From Cycas panzhihuaensis (lineage: Eukaryota > Cycadophyta): 64,000 bases of DNA. The first letter of the stretch is position 1. Each line of letters begins with the position of its first letter. The stretch lies in contig CM041465.1 in assembly GCA_023213395.1 (NCBI GenBank), positions 199,833,741 through 199,897,740 on the forward strand. The letters run 5' to 3'. Both the position numbers and the translations under genes were made by a program. Positions 48,375 to 57,475 of the stretch are shown here, piece by piece. A model generated the notes under the pieces. The model was given only the letters and a program-made list of their open reading frames with translations, was not told the DNA's origin and did no database searches.

Positions 48375-48892
48375 TTCTCCCCCTTAATGTCAGCACGAAC
48401 ACTTGTATCTTTTCCTTGAACTTATGGAACTGGTACTTGAAAAAAACTTTGAAATTCTGATCTTGATCTTTATCAACTCTTCTCACCCTTATAGTCACAT
48501 ATGTCTCTTTATCATGGAATGATGTAGAAAAACTATAAGTAGATGAAACTTGATGCAAATGTAGATGAATAGTTGTAATTTTAACTTTGTCAACTGAAAC
48601 ATTAAGAAGGATTTGAACTTGAACTTTTGTAATCTTTATGCTTTGAACAGCTGTCATATCATCAGGTTCATTCTTTGTCATATCATCAGATTCATTCTTT
48701 ATTGTGTCATAAGATTTATCTTCATGCTTTCCCTCAAATGGAGGATCAAATCATTATGCAACAAGGTGGTCCTACATTTGATCTGAATCCTCATGGTTAT
48801 TGTCATCATGATCTATCTGTTCTGTTACCTGTCTCACATGCTCATCAAAAATTTCATCAAATACATTGGGGGTATCTCCCCCATAAATAGAA
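48375..48892 (-). pseudogene. ORF tail of left arm, element C
   Basis: On the minus strand, 48681-48304 reads MTKNEPDDMTAVQSIKITKV, VQILLNVSVDKVKITTIHLH, YSFSTSFHDKETYVTIRVRR and FKYQFHKFKEKIQVFVLTLR, continuing into the LTR. Upstream on the minus strand, to 48892, is the acidic linker and TATGGGGGAGATACCCCC, as in A and in the right part of C. The gag N-terminus is missing because the arm ends at the inversion junction. The frame is open, so this is one of the best-kept copies of the tail. Confidence 0.72.
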
Positions 48893-48896
48893 ATTA

Positions 48897-49232
48897 ATGA
48901 CATAACGAAGAATGAATCTGATGATATGACAAAGAATGAACTTGATGATATGACAGCTGTTCAAAGCATAAAGATTACAAAAGTTCAAGTTCAAAGCCTT
49001 CTTAATGTTCCAGTTAACAAAGTCTTAATTATAACTATTCATCTATATTTACATCAAGTTTCATCTACTTATAGTTTTTCTACATCATTCCATGATAAAG
49101 AGACATATGTGACTATAAGGCTGAGAAGAGTTGATAAAGATCAAGATCAGAATTTCAAAATTTTTTTCAAGTACCAGTTCCATAAGTTCAAGGAAAAGAT
49201 ACAAGTGTTCATGCTGATGTTAAGAGGGAGAA
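48897..49232 (+). pseudogene. ORF tail of right arm, element C
   Basis: From 48926: MTKNELDDMTAVQSIKITKV, VQSLLNVPVNKVLIITIHLY, STSFHDKETYVTIRLRRVDK and FKYQFHKFKEKIQVFMLMLR, open up to the polypurine tract TAAGAGGGAGAA (49221-49232) and on into the LTR. It begins at GACATAACGAAGAATG right after the junction, so it lacks the gag N-terminus. It forms the second half of the inverted repeat with 48375-48892, but the two arms are not of equal length. Confidence 0.72.
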
Positions 49233-49738
49233 TGTTGGAGTGTAATGTCATCACTCAACTCCCTCTTACCTACTAGGATTGTGCACCTCAATTTAGACAT
49301 GTGATGCTCAACATGTCAAGGTAAGTTAAGGTAAGTTGAGTTAGTTTCATTTGAGTTAAGTGAATATTATTTTATTGTTATTTTGAATTCAGGGGTTGAG
49401 GAGTTTCCCTCCTCCCCCAAAACTATTTATATTGTGGGGTGTATAACCCTGGTGTCTTTTAGACACCGCCTACCTTTGAGGAGATTTGTAATGTTCATTT
49501 CTACTATAATGAATTAAATAACAAAGCTTTCATGTGTTTATACTATTTTGATGGTGATACATTGATGTATTGATGCAATATTGGTTTATGGTTATTTGAT
49601 ATATGTTTTACCCTGTTCTCCTGCTATTATATTTTCCATCATTTGGTATCAGAGTATAGTCCTACAAACATTATTTTCCTTCATTTAGTATCAGAGCATA
49701 GTCTTGCTATTATATTTTCCTTCATTTGGTATCAGAGC
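49233..49738 (+). repeat. Element C central LTR and PBS array
   Basis: The LTR runs 49233-49724 (492 bp), starting TGTTGGAGTGTAATG and ending TTTTCCTTCA. PBS-like units sit at 49644-49655 (TGGTATCAGAGT) and 49686-49697 (TAGTATCAGAGC), with the true-position PBS TGGTATCAGAGC at 49727-49738. So this LTR has two extra PBS units, against one in the left LTR and none in the right LTR. Confidence 0.85.
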
Positions 49739-49739
49739 A

Positions 49740-51060
49740 GGCGATTACTGATCTGTGAAGATTTGTGCAGATCTATGCAGAATTTTCAGTATCAAGTTAT
49801 ATACATTCAAGTTTTATTCTCATATTTAAGTTATTTTCTCTTCAGATCTATAGATTTATCATATATTTTGACAGTTTACAAGTTTTTTGTCTATTTATTT
49901 GATATTTTTCGCAGATTTGCAAAAGAGCATTAGCTGCATACAAAAGTTATCAAGTTTTCTTCAAAGATCTATAATTTGTTACTTCAGATCTGCTATTTTT
50001 TACTATAGATCTATTTATTTTATCAAGTTTTTTCAGCATTTTCTGCCACATTTAGTTCAGATCTATATTTTTCATTATATTTTTAACTATATTTTCAAGT
50101 TTTTATAGACCTGCAGTTTTTGGGTGCATATTCTGCCTGCCAAATCATTTGTTACAGCAGATCTGCCTATATTTGACTTGTGAGGAAGAAGATTTATCTA
50201 CTGGAACCTTTTGAAGCTTATTTTCAACTACAAAGCTAATTACAACTTCGTTTCCAGGTTCTTATTTCATTTTTTAGATCTAAATACATATATCTTGGTT
50301 CTTTGATATAAATATTTGTTGTAATGCATTTGATAATATTTCAGATACAAGTATATGTGCAGGATTATTTATTTGACATATTTCCTTTATAGATTTTTAA
50401 AGGCCCTCAGGAATTTGGTAGGCACTTGCATAAGGGTTCAGATTCCATAACTTTGCTTGAGAACCTCTCCATTAATTACTTTTCTATATTTGCTATAATA
50501 GTAAGGTAACATGTACGAGACACAATCATATGCAAGCCAATATTCAAACAATTACATAACAAAAGTATAAGAGATTTATAGATCCATATTTATATTGCAC
50601 AAATATATGCTTTTCTTTGAAATATTTTATCAATCTTTATTTTCTTCATTATTTTTTTATACATAATAAGCCTCCTGGTGGAGCTGAAGCTGGAGTTATA
50701 TAGAAGTCTCCTCAACATATTATTTCCTTTATCATGCGTCAAACTTAATCCTGATCTGCAATATCCCTCAGTAAAAATCACAATACTAGAGAGCAACAAT
50801 CTAGTAATCAAAATGAGGGGCATACAGGATTGTCTCCCTGTATTCTTTTTCAAGCTTTTCATATATCTATTTTTTCCATCTCGTATTTCCTCTCGAATTA
50901 ACTTTCTAAGAAGGATTAGTGCAACAAACATTGGTCTCTTGATGTTGGACCCCCGTTGACATCTTCGTTGAACTCCCATTGGTGCCTTCGTTCCTCTTTT
51001 ATTTTATGTCCAGAAAGGGAAAGCATACTTATGTTTGATAATCTTTCCAACTAAACGCCT
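49740..51060 (+). other. Element C leader, AT-rich segment and start of cargo slot
   Basis: To about 50470 it parallels the AGATCT-rich leader of A (GCAGATCTATGCAGA, TTCAAGTTTTATTCTCA). From about 50470 to 51060 the sequence is not shared with A or D. An open frame occurs on each strand near 50590-50979, neither recognisable. The unshared part may be flanking host DNA of the ABC1-type fragment that follows. Confidence 0.45.
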
Positions 51061-51199
51061 TTCCATTCTTTGGTTATGTTAAGCTGATAACGTGTCATCC
51101 AATCACCTCCAACAATCACATCCAATGACTAAGCTCAGAAGTGATGTGACATAACGAGCCGTGGGAATGCACCCTTCTCTGCAATCTTTGACTAAGATC

Positions 51200-51670
51200 T
51201 GCTAAGTGCAGAGGAATTGCAACTTCATTTGATAGTTTCCGCTATCTTCTTTGGTATTCCAGATATCTGTCAGAGCTCTGTTTCTCAGCTGCAACATAAC
51301 TTCAATCAACATTGACAAAACTTGGGCTTGCATTTGTTAAAATTGCTCAAACTGTCTCTTCTCGCCTGGATGTAATACCACCAGCATACCTCGAGGAACT
51401 GTCATTATTGCAAGATCATATTGCACCCTTCTCAACAGATACTGCATTGAATATAATTGAGTAAGAGCTTGGAGTACCTGTAGATACAATTTTTTTAGAG
51501 ATATCCATATAACCAATTCCTGCAGCTTCGCTAAGACAAGTCTATCAGGCTAGGCTTAGACCAAGTGGACAAATTGTTGCTGTAAAAGTGCAATGACCTG
51601 GTATCTGAGCTGCTATTGCTTTAGACATCTTTATTCTATGCTTACAAAGCTGGCTCACCATTCTCACATT
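51200..51670 (+). pseudogene. Captured ABC1/UbiB-type kinase fragment
   Basis: In one frame from about 51200, with stops, one reads TLTKLGLAFVKIAQTVSSRL, DVIPPAYLEELSLLQDHIAP, FSTDTALNIIE and a stop, then ELGVPVDTIFLEIS, PIPAASLRQVYQARL and SGQIVAVKVQ. A stop follows, then PGI, a stop, and AAIALDIFIL. This is the conserved N-terminal region of ABC1K/ADCK atypical kinases: KxGQ reads KIAQ, the alanine-rich loop AAASLGQVY has G as R, and the VAVKVQ lysine is present. These proteins act in plastid and mitochondrial quinone and lipid metabolism. Two TGA stops replace likely CGA codons. The sense is the same as the element. Kinase C-terminal parts are absent. Confidence 0.85.
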
Positions 51671-51699
51671 GATCACCATTCTCTAGTTTAGGTGTCGTT

Positions 51700-52330
51700 T
51701 TACGATGCGTAGCACAGCTAATAGCTTGTATTGATTGCCTCGCGTTGGCGTTGGGTAGCTTGTATATATTCTCCCCCTATTTGAAATTTGTTATGTACCT
51801 TGACTAATAGCTTGTATTGATTACCTCACGTTGGGCAGCTTGTACTTGGGTGTACGTTTGCCCTCTCAGTGCGCAGCTCTTCATCTCGTGTTTGGCTTTG
51901 GTTGCCATCATTGGCGTGTAGCTAGTGGCAGGTATTGCTCCTCGGAAGCGACGTTTAGCGGCGTTTGGGAGAGAATACAGTCCTCGTGGCGTTTTGGGAG
52001 AGAGTGTAGGTAATACTAGTGATTGGCGCAGTTCGTCTCTTACGTCTCCTTAATATAGTCCTCGGAAGTGGCATTTTGCAGTGATTACAGCAGCATTAAC
52101 AACACAGTATTGACAATGGCACGTAGCATTAATAATCTGCATTTTGGGTGAAGTTATGCCACATTAATAGTGTTTTTTATTATTTATATAACGCATTAGC
52201 GTTTCATTATTTATATATATAAAAAGCTTGACTTCTTGCATCAGCATCTGACTTATTGCAGTTTGCATTGGCGTCTGGCTTCATTCATAGCGGCAGCCGT
52301 TTTTAGTTCGAACACATTTATATTATATAG
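51700..52330 (+). other. Element C leader, GC-rich segment
   Basis: CpG-bearing tract with duplicated phrases: AATAGCTTGTATTGATT occurs near 51721 and 51806, and GTCCTCGG or CCTCGGAAG near 51930 and 52060. It ends at GCGGCAGCCGTTTTTAG, which is shared with B (reverse strand of about 32245). Equivalent in place to A 6560-7640 and D 19660-20450. Confidence 0.5.
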
Positions 52331-52534
52331 ATTATAGATTTTTTAATTGAAAGTTTTGAAAAATTTAGTATTATTATATAAAGTTTCAAATACGGTTTTA
52401 AAAAGGGATTAACTTTCTTCTTTTTAGCTACCAGTCTTATCTTATCACTACGCAACCATTAGTCATCTTTAAAGAGGTTTTTCATTTTTTTATTAACATT
52501 TTTCTTTTTATTTTTTTAAAATTTTAATTTTTTT

Positions 52535-53790
52535 ATAAGGTTATTGGCGTTTTTTTGCCATAACTCTTCGCTGGAGCATCGGTTTCAGACGAAACTACCT
52601 CCATTAGATCAAAAATTTTCTGTACACTAATTTTGACTGGTCATATGACCAATTTGGTGCTGATTTGACCCTGTTTCGACTAATTTAACGTCAGACATTC
52701 AAAATTTTAGCATTTTTCACATTTTTAACAAAATCATTTTTAGAACTGGCTGTAATTTATTACTAGTAAATTACTTTTTTACCCAAATTTCCTCTATAGA
52801 GATTTACATTCTATATACTTCAATACCCACTTCTTACTTCAATTTTTTGAATTTATTTTTATTAGTATTTTAATCGCTGAAATTAGGAATTTAGTTGTTT
52901 TTAGCCTGTTTCTTAACATTTTACATAAAGACACATGTTACCATTTTTGCTATAATTTATTTATTTTATATCAGATTTCAATTCTGTTAATTTTATTGGG
53001 ATACTAACTCATTTCTCTTCGTTTTGACATATTTTTAAATATATTTTGATATATTTTTCCTATCTTTTAAATCACTCAAAGTTGAGGTACCTTATTGCCT
53101 CAAATCTGCTATTTTTCCACATTTTTTTAATATATTTTTCAAAACATTTCAATTGAAAGTATATTAAACAATTTCATAAACAATATTTGATCATTTTTTC
53201 AATATTTTCTAAAAGTTAATTAGTAATTTTATGCAATTTTAACTACCCTGCTCCTATTAGGCTGCACAAGGAGGTCTATACCTTTGTATCATTCAAATCA
53301 TGATTTATTGGTACCCGTTTTCAAAACCGTTAGTTTCATTGAATTCACACCTTATTAATCTACATATTGGTAGAATTTTAAGTTATTCTGACATTATTCA
53401 GTATAGTTTTCAAGCTATTAAAGTTGAGCATACAAGTACATCCTAATAAGCTTGTCTTTTTTCAAAATGTTTAAGAAAATTCTAGTTTACATCTCATTGT
53501 TTAACTCAAGGTTTCTACTTGATCTTTCTACAAGCATTTTAAGCTGTTTTGAACCAGCATTTATTCATAAGGCAATATATATTTTTCTCAAAGAAAAGTT
53601 ATTTTTATACAAAAAGGGAAAGTTTTTCTTACATTGAAGATTTACATTTACTCATTTGAGAAATTGGTATTTTTGAAAACTCTTTATATTTCATTCTTAA
53701 AAGTTTATTTTAGTTTTGCATAAGTGAAAAAGATTTTTTAAGTTTGCTTTCAAACGCATCATTATTTTCTTATTGATTACATTGCTTTCA
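52535..53790 (+). repeat. Leader block X, copy in element C
   Basis: Starts at AGGTTATTGGCGTTTTTTTG and runs to the gag ATG at 53793. It parallels D closely, including the segment CAAACGCATCATTATTTT (about 53750) that A lacks in part. The CTCCT (53251-53255) / AGGAG (53269-53273) inverted repeat is present. Confidence 0.75.
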
Positions 53791-53792
53791 AA

Positions 53793-54642
53793 ATGGCACA
53801 ATTTACCATTTTTGATGGCCATAACTTTTCACTATGGTATGACACCATGCAAACTTCCTTTATTGAACATGATCTTTTAAAGTATTTACAACATGAATGT
53901 GACCTTAGCATTAAAGAAAATTTTAGAGAAGATAATGAAGTTTTAGGTTTATTATTTTGTACTATGGTGATGATGTTTTTCACTAGTTTACGAATTAACA
54001 ACATCTAAGTGCATTTGGGATTCTTGATTTCCATTTATGGGGGAGATACCCCCAATGTATTTGATGAAATTTTTGATGAGCATGTGAGACAGGTAACAGA
54101 ATAGATAGATCATGACGACAACAACCATGAGGATTCAGATCAAATGTAGGACCACCTTGTTGCCTGAGTTTGATCCTCCATTTGAGGGGGAGCATGAAAA
54201 TGAATCTTATGACATAACAAAGAATGAATCTGATGATATGATAAAGAATGAACATGATGATATGATAGCTATTCAAAGTATAAAGATTACAAAAGTTCAA
54301 GTTCAAAGCCTTCTTAATGTTCCAGTTGATAAAGTTAAAATTACAGTTATTCATCTACATTTGCATCAAGTTTCATCTACTTATAGTTTTTCTACATCAT
54401 TCCATGATAAAGAGACATATATGACTATAAGGGTGAGAAGAGTTGATAAGGATCAAGATCAGAATTTCAAAGTTTTTTTCAAGTACCAGTTCTATAAGTT
54501 CAAGGAAAAGATACAAGTGTTCGTGCTGACATTAAGGGGGAGAATGTTAGAGTGTAATATCATCACTCAAGTCCCTCTTACCTACCAAGATTGTGCACCT
54601 CAATTTAGACATGTGATGCTCAACATGTCAAAGGTAAGTTAA
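53793..54642 (+). pseudogene. Gag-like ORF of element C, one frameshift
   Basis: Begins MAQFTIFDGHNFSLWYDTMQ, the same start as in A. The N-terminus keeps LLKYLQHECDL and REDNEVLGLLF; a 1-nt loss near 53965-53975 shifts the frame so that it ends RINNI. A second frame (54112 onward) restores the family tail: FDPPFEGEHENESYD, ITKNESDDM, VQSLLNVPVDKVKITVIHLH, FHDKETYMTIRVRRVDKD and FKYQFYKFKEKIQVFVLTLR, extending into the LTR. Two tandem copies of the DITKNES/DDMIKNE unit are seen, against one in A. No enzyme domains. Polypurine tract at about 54534-54544. Confidence 0.72.
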
Positions 54643-54963
54643 GGTAAGTTAAAGTTAAGTTGAGTTAGTTTCATTTGAGTTAAGTGAATATTATTTTATT
54701 ATTAATTTAAATTCAGGGGTTGAGGAGTTTCCTTCCTCTCCTAAAACTATTTATATTATGGGATGTGCAACCCCGGTGTCTTTAGGCATCACATTCTTTG
54801 AAGAGATTTGTAATGCTCATTTCTGCTACAATGGATTGAACGACAAAGCTTTCATGTGTTTATGCTATTGTGATGGTAATACATTGATGTATTGATGCAA
54901 TATTGGTTTATGGTTATTTGATATATGTTCTGCCCTATTCTCTTGCTATTATATTTTCCATCA
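54545..54963 (+). repeat. Element C right LTR
   Basis: TGTTAGAGTGTAATATC to TATTTTCCATCA, 419 bp, then TTTAG. It has no internal PBS unit, unlike the central LTR. Confidence 0.87.
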
Positions 54964-54968
54964 TTTAG

Positions 54969-55172
54969 ACCCTAAAGATAGTGACAAATAGTAGGATGGA
55001 ACTAAATTTCTTGCAATATTCATAAATTTTCTCTAAATCTTATAGTATAACCATTTAAAATTTATATAATAGGCCTAATTAACTCAAATTCATGATTACT
55101 TTTAAAAATTCTTTCATTTACTCTTATAAATATAAATCCTTGAGATGCCAAAAATAAAGCTCTAATACCACT
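54969..55172 (-). other. Element M leader stub and PBS
   Basis: Reversed PBS GCTCTAATACCA at 55159-55170 and about 190 bp of AT-rich leader on its left, cut by insertion C at 54963. Together with 47700-47930 it would be the leader of M. Confidence 0.5.
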
Positions 55173-55524
55173 TGAAGTGATTCTAAATTAGGTCTACCTT
55201 ACAAAAACATAAAGAAATTTAAAATGAAAGCTAAATAGGCAAATTATCCCAGGTACCAAGTGCCAAATAAAATTGGGATCAAACTAAAAATAAACTTAAT
55301 AAAATAAGTTAGTAGTCTCCCTTATCTATAGGTGTCAATATGGCATCCTATTAAAAAAATCAGCTTCAATAATAATGTTAATAATAAAATACAAGCTTCC
55401 TAATATAAAAACCAACTTCAAATTAATTTTAAAGTATCACTTCTTAATAATAATAATAATAATAATAATAAAATTAACTTCTAATAAAATATGAACTTCT
55501 CCTTAATGGAAAAGGTTTACTACA
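55173..55524 (-). repeat. Element M 5' LTR (right)
   Basis: Counterpart of 17701-18040, starting TGAAGTGATTCTAAATTAGG in plus-strand reading and ending GTTTACTACA. (AAT)n at about 55446-55471 matches the microsatellite of the left LTR. Confidence 0.55.
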
Positions 55525-55700
55525 TGTACCTAGGAGGTTAATAGGCTATACATGCCTCCATCACCCACCCTTATATACTATTCCCACCCCTTGAATCCTA
55601 TTATCACCCTCTTATACCCTTTCTTGGTTACCCCTTCTTCTCTTCTTAATCCCTCTTCTTTGTATTCCCTTCTTCTTTATAATAGTGATAACTACAAGTA

Positions 55701-57475
55701 TAATGGCCCATATATAAGTTCATAAGATTAAAGCACTTGAAGTACAAGTAGTTGATATCAATACCAATATAACACAAAATAAAGATGGCTTGTCCAAAGA
55801 CATTTATAATCTCAATAATAGTCTCATAATAGTGATAAATAATGTCATATCATATATGGTAAATATTAATGCATAACTTGACTTAGCAGTTATGGCAAAC
55901 ATGCCCTCTTCTTTAAACTCGATAAGCAGGTCACCTCCACTAATACTTATGGCAAGGGGACCATCTTCATCTATACCACTAATGCAAAACCCATAGTATT
56001 AGAAGCTCAACATACCCATAGTTGATCTTGATCCTAATAAGGACTCAATTAGAAACTAAAGAAACAAGCTTGAAACATATTTTATCCTCAACCGTGTGGC
56101 CCCTAATGAGCAATTAATCTTTGCTTCCATCCACTTAGAAGCGAAGGCTCACCATTGGTTCTACTAATGGAAAAAAGAGAATCTTGTTCACACATGCTTC
56201 CTATTCTATATGAACTTCTTTGAATAATACGAGGATACATAGAATCATTTAATTTTTAGTTAACTCACTTGGCTAAAATAAATAACTATGGTCAAAATGT
56301 ATGCAAAAGAATTCCAATCACTTCATAATAAAGTCTTCTAATAGCTTGACTACCAAACCCTCATTGAAGTATATAGGTTTAGACTAAAGGAATACATTCA
56401 AATGTGCCTAAAGATACTTACCCTTCTAACTCTATGGGATGCCACCTCAATGGAAAATGTAGTAGAAGTAAAGTTTATAATAGAATGATAATCCAACTTT
56501 TAATAAGATTTTAGTTGGTACCAACACCTCTAGTTTGTAGATTAACAATATCCATAACCTTGAGAGATTAACTAGAAATAACATCTAATAATATTGCCCC
56601 CTCCAACCTAGTTCATGTACCTCTAGAATAAGCTAACAAAAGGATGAAAATCAGTCTTTGTATAAAATACTCAAAGAAGTAGACCCACAATCATAATAGG
56701 GTGTGTAAAAACAAAAGAATAATCTATACCATTGATGCTAATTTAGAAGATAACTCAAATACTAATTGTAAAGGAATTGACTAAGAAATTGATGAAATTC
56801 CCCATCAAGGCCCTTGTTAGCCACTAAAACCTGAGGCCTCATTATTAATTGTCTCCTTTGTATCATGCCCATAAGCCCTTGTCATTAAGTGAACACGTAA
56901 GATAAACACCTATTACTAACCTAATCAATGGTGGTACGATGTTAAACTTTATTTACATATGCTTAGAATAATAATTAAACCTATATATAGTACCCAAAAC
57001 TAGGTTCACTTATTCTCTACCTAGACATCTTTCCTTGCATTGTGCAAAAACCATAAAGAATATATAAATCTAAATAGGCATGTACACCATAAGCTTTGAT
57101 TTTTATACCCTATCTATAGGTGCATTTGATGCCATCCTTAGGGTCCAATGGCCCTAAACATTAGGTATATATAATATAAATCATTCTTCTAATAATTCTT
57201 TTATGGGTAAAATTGTAAACTCTATGGAATATAGACTCCTCTTAACAAACTTATCTCCCCTAGTAAAATGCATAAACATTTGAATAACAATGTTAAATAC
57301 ATAGTTTTTATTATCAATATTAAAGTGCATATCATAACTAACCTTGAAATCCAAAATCTAATCACCAAATACCAGTTTATTTTTACACCCATCCTTACTT
57401 CTATCCTTCTTTATCATAGATTCTATTACTCATTTGAACTAAACCCCACCCCTCTAACCCCCCCTCCCCCCATGT
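55701..57475 (+). pseudogene. Element N: decayed gypsy gag and protease
   Basis: Gag starts MAHI-stop-VHKIKALEVQ, with coiled-coil text INTNITQNKDGLSKDI. The core reads LETYFILNRVAPNEQLIFAS, IHLEAKAHHWFYQWKKENLV (stop at the Gln), FEQYEDT-like text and RFRLKEYIQMCLKI. A zinc-knuckle remnant runs 56659-56706, C..Y.KK..H.H.RVC, with the second Cys read as Tyr. The protease follows around 56922-56955 as INGGTMLNFI, where the catalytic D of the usual DGGST reads N. Stops are frequent throughout. Later text, around 57470, may be the approach to RT, but no RT motif is certain. Confidence 0.65.

Larger units (their letters stand above)
47936..54963. mobile_element. Element C: palindromic LTR insertion with three LTRs
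   Basis: Perfect 5-bp repeats TTTAG (47931-47935 and 54964-54968) flank a unit whose left end is an inverted LTR (47936-48374) and whose right end is a direct LTR (54545-54963). A third LTR (49233-49724) lies inside, in plus orientation. The left arm runs LTR and ORF tail on the minus strand to about 48892. The right arm restarts with the same ORF tail on the plus strand at about 48897. Both outer ends are therefore U5 ends (CCTTCA or CCATCA), instead of one U3 and one U5. From 49233 to 54963 it has the normal LTR-leader-ORF-LTR order of the A family. Confidence 0.85.
17701..55524 (-). mobile_element. Element M: old minus-strand LTR element hosting E and C
   Basis: Two diverged LTR-like blocks (17701-18040 and 55173-55524) share TGAAGTGAT starts, an AAT microsatellite and similar ends (ACTACG, ACTACA). 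At the right block a reverse-strand PBS, GCTCTAATACCA (55159-55170), lies just outside on the left. At the left block a pyrimidine run, ATCCATCCCTCTCTC (18041-18055), fits a reversed polypurine tract. Together these define a minus-strand element. Its interior, after removing E and C, is only about 2.3 kb: 18041-18112, 45881-47935 and 54969-55172. The flanking 5-mers TTAAC and TGTAC match at 3 of 5, so the TSD is weak. Confidence 0.5.

Noticed and set aside
50590-50979. 129-codon minus-strand frame in element C leader
   Set aside because: No recognisable domain, and a competing frame lies on the plus strand. Kept only as part of the unidentified cargo-slot DNA.
54964-54968. TTTAG after the right LTR of C being a PBS remnant rather than a TSD
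   Set aside because: A PBS copy would continue as TATCAGAGC, whereas the sequence continues ACCCTAAAG, and the left flank has the same TTTAG in direct orientation.
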